Assembly: GCF_000208865.1 (NCBI RefSeq)
Contig: NC_018398.1
Coordinates: 2,294,001 to 2,358,000, forward strand
Source: Neospora caninum Liverpool
Taxonomy: Eukaryota; Apicomplexa; Conoidasida; Eucoccidiorida; Sarcocystidae
DNA: 64,000 bases
Direction: 5' to 3'
Below are positions 58,098-64,000 of this stretch, one piece after another; the first letter of the stretch is position 1; each line of letters starts with the position of its first letter. Made by a program: the position numbers and the translations under genes. The notes beneath the pieces were generated by a model. It was not told the origin of the DNA. It ran no database searches and saw nothing but the letters and a program-made list of their open reading frames with translations.

Positions 58098-60772
58098 GGC
58101 GCGGCGCAGACGCGAGCAGAGCGGAGGGAAGACGGGGAAAGGAAGTGGAGGAGAGCCAGCGAGGTCGAACCATGGCCTGGTGGGCGGAAGCGAGTGGAGA
58201 AGGAGCAAGGACTGTCGAAGAGCGTGCGGTGGTTCGACGAGCACGAAGGTGGAGGCGAGTGGCGTGGGAAAAGGGTGCTGGGCACAGCAGACGGTGTGCG
58301 TTCTGGGACTCGCAACCACACACTGCGGCCTATGCATGCGTGCGTGAGTGTGTGGGCGCGTGGTGTCCGCACGCTGCTTTTGATATTCAAGTGGCGCGCT
58401 CTTAATGTGAACAGCCTCCGTGCTGTTGCGGGGTAGCCCTCCGTCCTCAGGCGGGTACTTTTTCGGCCAGGGAGTCTCATGCGTCTTTGAAATCAAAGAA
58501 GCTTTTAAAAGAGCGGGTCGGTCGTGTCTCGCCTGTTGCTTTTGACCAAACGCCGCTTGGGCATGACGGGACTGCGGGCCTCGCTGGTGACCAGTACCGT
58601 CCGCCACCGTTTTGTTCCTTTCGTGACTGTCGAGCGCAGTTACGCTGCGACAGATTCTCTGTGCGTCTCCCGAGGTAAGAGGCGACTCTGGCGTATTTGT
58701 AGTGAGGCTGTGGCCGTGCGTTCCAAAGGAGACCGAGAGCGGATGCGGGAGGCAAGCGATCAATATTTAAAGCCGCCCGGGGAGGGAGAGGCACAGCGCG
58801 CAACGAGAAGTCGAAAGGGAAGTAAAATGGAGCCGATTTTCAAGAGGAAAAGCGATGGAAGAAAGTTTCAAGAGGAGAGAGAAGCTGTGAGAATGACAGG
58901 CAGGTAACTGAAAGTAAAAGCCTAGGAAGAACATGAACTATCGTGAGAAACGGGCGGGAAGAAGACCCAGGTCAGGGACGAAGAAGTTCCACGCCGATTC
59001 TATCAAGTGTCGACTCGTCTCTCCTAGGATCCAGCCTCGAGCCTCTCTCGGAAGTCTGACGGCGTTTTTTCGGTGTCCCTGAGGCTGGGAAGCAAGCGCT
59101 GTGCGTCCCCTTCGCTCCGTGTGTTTGCACACCGAATCGTCGTGTTTGTCGTGCGGGGGGTTTTCAAGGAGTCTGTCGTCGAGGCAACACGTTTTTGGAA
59201 GCGCTCCGCATGGTAGACGGATGCCGCAGTCTCGCGAGTCGGCCCTCGCCCGGAGCATGTGTTTCGCTGGTTCGAGGAAAACCAGGGGGCTTGGCACAAG
59301 GGCCAGCGCGCAGTTTTGAAGACGACAGGCCGGGAAGGGAGCGGGTGCTCATTTCCCACCCTTTGTCCCATCCACACCAGAGGAGTCCCCGCATCGCCCG
59401 TTGTGTTGCTGAAAGGCGTCGCTCCCGAGGAACGCGTTCCTCGGCCGCGCGGCTGGGTTCGCATGCAGACTGTGTCCTTTCGTGCGCCACGTTTATGAGA
59501 GTGGCAAGTCAGTGCTGTGCAATTCTTCATGTTTATGCCAGTGACCGCAGTGAAGACGCGAGTCGTCGAGGTGTGAGCGATCCACGTCGTGGAGAAGGGA
59601 AGACAAATGTATTTTTCTTTGCATTTCTGAGAATGAGGGCCCCAAAAAAGCAGCTCGGTTCCGGCGAGACGCTGTCTGTGTGGACAACCAGCCGCCTGGT
59701 CGAGTGTACATACATTGGGGAAGAACCAGGAGGCGACAGGTGCGTGTCTTCTTTCCCGTTTTGCGGGCGGCCGAGCCACAAAGAGCGGGGAAGGAAGAGG
59801 AAGCAGACTGTAAGAGATGCACGGGCTTCTGTGGCAGGCTGTACCTGCTGCCGTCTTCGCTTCTCGGTCCTTCACGGTGGAGCTGTCCGTCGCCGAGGGG
59901 CCGCCAGCGGCAAGGCTGCGTGGTGTGTTTCATACAGGGTGTGCCTAAGCGAATAATGTGGTTTGGTCGGTATACATCTGTTATGTCACTGCATTGATGC
60001 GCGACTTGGCATTCCTCCCGATTCATCTTTCATCTTCCGCCCGACTTTCGCTACGTGTTTCATGGCAAAGACGCAAATTCGATTCGTCCTGTGTACTCCG
60101 ATGCCCGGCAACTCCCCAGTTCGCGTCGCCACACACGTCGTGAGAGGGGCCATTTTTCGATCTTCTTCGCCCGTGTCAATTTCACCATTTTTTTACACGG
60201 AAATGCAGTGAAGATTTTCCTCGAACCGGCACTCAATGCGATAAAACAAATGCTAAAGAGAGACTGGTGGCCTGGACAGTCCACGAAGAGAGGCTGCCGT
60301 CAACCTGCATCAACAAGAGCCCTCTGGTTATCCGTCGATCGTTGCGTGGCGAACGTTCCACAGTCAGACTACACAAACGCCCTCCAGTGGGGTTGCAGCA
60401 TTGTGTAGCTCAAGGGCATCCACGCGCCGCTCCCCCCCCTACCGTGCAGCTTCCGTAGATTTTCTCTCCCGTTACCCTGAAAACAGCTATATACAGTCAC
60501 TTGCCTGCCTGTATATCTACATATGAGTGGACAGATACCGATATCTCTACAAACTGTGCCGATGACCACAAAAACCAGTGGACGAGTCGAGAAGCGTTCG
60601 CACAACTGCAAACTCTACAGACAGCTGCAGTGTTTTGTGTGGGGCTGAAAGAACGAGATAGCAAAGCCGCACCGAAACAGGAAAAAGAGGCGACTCCCTG
60701 AGCTCGTCCACGCAGGTAGGACTACGAAATGCTTTTATCTCGATAACGCCAGCACTGTTCATGCGGCTAGCA

Positions 60773-61592
60773 TCAGGAAAGAGATACAATATCAAAGCGG
60801 CATTCGAAGATGCGCAGCGCAGTAGACCTCTGACCCAACAACGGACAACGCATAATAGCACGGCTGCATTCCAGGGGGGGGCCAGGCCTAGACCGGCTGA
60901 CCGACACTCTACGACGCGCTGGCTTTCTTGTGAAGCGGCAAAACGCGATAATGATGCTCACTGACATACTTTAGACTCACAGTCCCTTCTTCCAGACGCT
61001 GCTGTGGGGGCGTTCACCGTCATCGCAAACTGGTCCAGCACCGGCACATTCACGCAGAAGGAAATCTCCCACGATGCGGAGTCATCGAAGAAAGCCGGTA
61101 GAAACAATGCTTGTGGATATACATTTGAAATACGCACCCGGACGTCGGAGAGCTCTGCATCTTTTATTTTCACGAGTGTCGTGCGTGCTTTAGCGCAGGG
61201 GCCCGTCCCTTACCGCCGCGCTAGAAGGGAAGCGGCAGGCTCCTACAGCTGGCCATCCATGGTGTTCCGTGTTCTGCGCAACCGTGTCAATCTGCAAGCT
61301 GTTTCCCCTCCGGAAAGGCGGCAGGCAAATGAGCAGAGCCCGTTATCGCTGGTGAAAGTAAGACGTGAGTCCGTAAGGATGACTATCTTCTGTGCACACC
61401 TAGCTAGGCACGTACATCGGACCCAGACGCCTTTTTTGTGTGTGTCCGTACTGTCTTCACACAACGTGCTGACCAGAGATCTGGCGGTATTTTCCATTGA
61501 TCCAGAAGTGTCTCACTCCATCATATTTCTCCTGAGCCTTTCCAATTAGCTCCTTGCCAAGTTCCGATGAGGCGAATGGCGCTGAGTAGTGT
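60773..61592 (-). other. possible 3' exons of an unrecognised gene (low confidence)
   Basis: Three stretches on - chain in phase between splice-like sites. 61592-61474 includes KAQEKYDGVRHFWINGKYR. 61154-60970 includes DVRVRISNVYPQALFLPAFF and DDSASWEISF. 60829-60773 ends in a stop after FECRFDIVSLS. Borders are AG acceptors with GTCAGC and GTATGT donors. I do not recognise the product and found no convincing upstream exon. The middle segment is also open on + (DAAVGAFTVIANW), behind a good TCTTCCAG acceptor at 60994, so the strand itself is uncertain. Confidence 0.25.
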
Positions 61593-62043
61593 CTATGTTG
61601 CCGTGCAGGCCTGCCTATCTACGCGACCAGTTCTTCCTAAGCTTGCGTGTGGACCACAGATGCGTCTGTTAGAGATTCGCAATGCCGGGGAGGGCGGAAA
61701 CCCGAGGACAGAAGAAAGGATGTGTCAGACTTACGAGGGCAAGTGTTCTTCCCCGGTGTGTTCCCGCCTTCTGCCTACACACCAGGACCCGACGGGAGGG
61801 TTGGAGAAAAGATGGCGCTGTCCGTGGATCTCGATGCCAGCAGAGCCAGCGGGGAAATGCCGGTCTCTCAGAAAGCGTCGCTTGCAAGGGGTCTCTGTGG
61901 CGAGTTTCGGAGGCAGTTTCTTGGACTCGGGTGGCAAGCAATACCCACAAAAAACGAAGCTTTCCGGCGGTGTGTGCGTTTCTCCGTCTGACCAAGTCAC
62001 CGCGCGCACGAGCGCCGGATCGCCGGCTACTGCAGCGATTGCG

Positions 62044-62055
62044 GTGTACGTACAC
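62044..62055. repeat. 12-bp palindrome GTGTACGTACAC, apparently non-coding
   Basis: Exact copy in the region upstream of the ARID gene. It shows the element is not limited to coding sequence. Confidence 0.9.
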
Positions 62056-63851
62056 CTGAAAGGAGAGGCTTCTGTTTTCCCGTCGTCTTTTGCCTGCGTG
62101 CGGTCAAATTATCTGCCTTTTGTGTGGAGAGTCGACACCTCTCGGCGGAAAAGAAGACCTTGTTTTTCGCACCCATCCCGCGTCCGAAACGTGCGCCATT
62201 CTCCAGCTGTCGTCTGCGCCAACCACTGCCCTCGTCGTGGTGGAATCAAGAGGAAGGTGCCCCCATTGACAGCGGTCGTCTGGGTCCCTTCCAGCGGTCG
62301 GTTTTTTTACGGTCCAACTGCATGCTGAGCTCGTCTGGTCCAAGAAGTGCTGGAGCATCGAAAAGTCTGTCGCAAATCGTCTCCCGATCTTTGTTTTCCT
62401 TTTTATTTTCCCCCACATCCGCGCGCTTAAGGGCGTTTCTTCATCTGTCCAGTGAGGTGAAAGTCGGAGAGATTCGGAATTCTCTCCGCGCCCTGTCACT
62501 TGTCGTGGCGCTTTGTCTATCTACGACTGTCTCTTCTTGCCTCCCTCCAGGGGAGCCTCGTGGCTTTTCGACGGGTCTTTCCTGCTTCTACCCGGGATCC
62601 GGCGCCCGCGGTTCCCTGCTTCCTCCAGCAGCCACCCCGTGTGGCGTCAGCTCCAGAAACTTGTCCGTACCTTTCCTCTGTCTCCCTTTTCAATGCGCAG
62701 TCTCGCCGCTCCCCCCACCACAGTAAGAGTTGTGTACTTCCAAGGGGCCAGACTTGGATTGTTCGCCTTCGCCTGTTTGTCTCATGCAGTCCCTGACTGC
62801 ATGTTGGCTTCGTCACTGTGTCTTTTCTGGTATATTCGTTCGTATGCCATTCTTCCGATGCTTTTTCTCGGGTCCCCCTCCGAGCCCCGGCAGGTGCGTC
62901 GTGGCCTTCTCTTCTCGCGGACCTAAATCGAGACAGAGAGGAAAAAAGAGGGCGAGCGTTGGGTGACTGCTTTCCCCGCGTCAGGTTCTCGGGACCCGCT
63001 GTTTGACAAGAAGACCTCCCTTTGTGTCTTTTTCTCCGTCACCCAGGTTTGAGACACTCGCTTACAGTCCAGAGACGCGCCACGTACTAGTCCGTCTCAT
63101 CGGGCTGTTGATGGCCTCTGTCGTTTCCGTGTCGTGAAGTTTCCCTTCCGGTCCCGGAAGACCCCCATTTGACGGTTGAAGTGCATCATTGCATGCAGAG
63201 AAGACAGCAGGAACCACGGTCAGTACCCTGTCCGTGTTCCCGCCTCTCCGTCCTCCGCCGTTTCCTGTCAACATTGAACATATTTACATGTGTATGTGTG
63301 TACATGCTTAGGTATAAATATTCAAAAGAAGTGGAGGGCGCACGGTGCATGGCGCAAGCAATTCCACTGTGTTGCGACGCCCTTTCCTGCTTTGCTCGTG
63401 TGAACGAGTTCTTGTCTTTGTCACTGCCCCTCCCTTTTTTCAGCGGCTGCGAACGAGCAGATATCTGATCGTCGTCGCGCCAGGCTTTCTGTAGCCTCGC
63501 ATGGACCGGCCTCTCTCGCCCGCCTCCTGCGATAGGAGGGGGCGGTCCTCTGCTATGGAGTTTTGTTTTCCTCTTTCCTCGACGTGTTGATCTAATCCAA
63601 TTTGCTTCCCTTCCCGGCATTTTCCTCGAAACGCTGTCTCACCCCCTCTCGTTTCCCCACGTCCAACTCTGTCCTCCGCTTTCGTTGTCTTCATCCAAAC
63701 CAATTCTCTGTCTCTGCCCGACGGCCGTACCTTGTCGCTTCTCGCCCCTCGCACTTCCGTGGGCTCTCTGCAAGATTGTTTTCCGTGATCGTGTTGCCGT
63801 GTGTCTCCTGATCCGACTCTCGTCCTCGCATTCTCTTTTCGCGTTTCCAAG

Positions 63852-64000
63852 ATGGATCGCGACCAGTTCTTAGCGAGCCTCGAAAAGTACCACCTGGAGC
63901 GGGGGCACCCGTACGTGCCCGGGCGGCTCTTGGGGCAGAAGGTCGACTTGTATGAAATGTTCATGACGGCGATGAAACAGGGAGGCTTCCCGAGAATCAA
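63852..64000 (+). CDS. ARID/BRIGHT DNA-binding domain protein, 5' end only
   Basis: The first 49 codons of a gene that continues past the window. The ATG is in a good context (TTCCAAGATGG), and the protein starts almost directly with an ARID domain: FLASLEKYHLERG, then LLGQKVDLYEMFMTAMKQGG and FPRI. This matches helix 1 to helix 3 of ARID proteins, which bind DNA and often belong to SWI/SNF-type remodelling complexes. Nothing beyond the first half of the domain can be seen here. Confidence 0.88.
   Translation, partial: MDRDQFLASLEKYHLERGHPYVPGRLLGQKVDLYEMFMTAMKQGGFPRI

Larger units (their letters stand above)
58098..63851. other. large region without a confident gene, RING gene to ARID gene
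   Basis: 5.75 kb. The left part must hold the 3' UTR of the RING gene and the right part the promoter and long leader of the ARID gene. Open frames such as - 59875-59024 and + 61567-62328 show no recognisable domain. Possible exons on - at 61592-60773 are listed separately. One exact palindrome is at 62044 and a degenerate one (GTGTACATACAT) at about 59704. Confidence 0.45.

Noticed and set aside
59024..59875. 283-codon open frame on -
   Set aside because: No domain, and a composition typical of chance frames. It also overlaps an equally long frame on + (59195-59956).

Overview
The window looks like nuclear DNA of a tissue-cyst coccidian close to Toxoplasma gondii (Toxoplasma, Hammondia or Neospora; I cannot separate these by eye). 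Four things point there. Genes are split by introns with mostly GT-AG borders. Proteins carry long Ser/Pro/Arg-rich inserts. Intergenic DNA has (TA)n and (CA)n runs and TGCATGC motifs. One gene encodes a two-domain protein of the SRS (SAG1-related) surface-antigen type, which is restricted to these parasites. No bacterial, plasmid, phage or CRISPR signature is present.

Layout, left to right. A giant single-subunit T7-like RNA polymerase, very probably mitochondrial, is on + (300-7829). An SRS-type GPI-anchored protein is on - (11738-10048). A YfcH/SDR39U1-type nucleotide-sugar-epimerase-like protein in at least seven exons is on - (19397-14771). A nine-exon gene for a protein with an OTU1/YOD1-like ubiquitin-like domain and an unnamed conserved core is on + (21520-27698). 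A phosducin-like protein of the PDCL3 type is on + (30579-32194). A HAD-superfamily phosphatase-like protein is on - (36183-33808). A P4H-type 2-oxoglutarate/Fe(II) oxygenase in at least seven exons is on - (43146-39343). A two-exon serpin is on + (44736-46555). An intronless, enlarged ALKBH4 is on - (51311-48324). A polytopic membrane RING-H2 protein is on + (53658-58097). The first 49 codons of an ARID-domain gene run off the right end (63852-64000).

Exon borders were derived by requiring a splice site on both sides and the same reading phase across each junction. For the UBL, PDCL3, oxygenase, serpin, RING and polymerase genes the whole chain closes in phase. The 5' exons of the epimerase and the true start of the HAD gene stay open. 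The genes form no pathway or operon. They are ordinary eukaryotic neighbours covering organelle transcription, protein folding, ubiquitin-related functions, oxygenases, surface antigen and protease inhibition. Head-to-head pairs (epimerase/UBL, oxygenase/serpin, ALKBH4/RING) probably share promoter regions of 1.6-2.3 kb.

The most unusual non-gene signals are an exact 12-bp palindrome, GTGTACGTACAC, dispersed through the window and often read in frame inside fast-evolving protein inserts, and the fact that every long (TA)n tract I can find lies inside an intron. I found no clear new multi-gene system. The best candidates for undescribed biology are the core of the UBL protein, a predicted Arg-P1 intracellular serpin, and a possible GC-AG intron plus a 57-nt cassette exon in the oxygenase gene.
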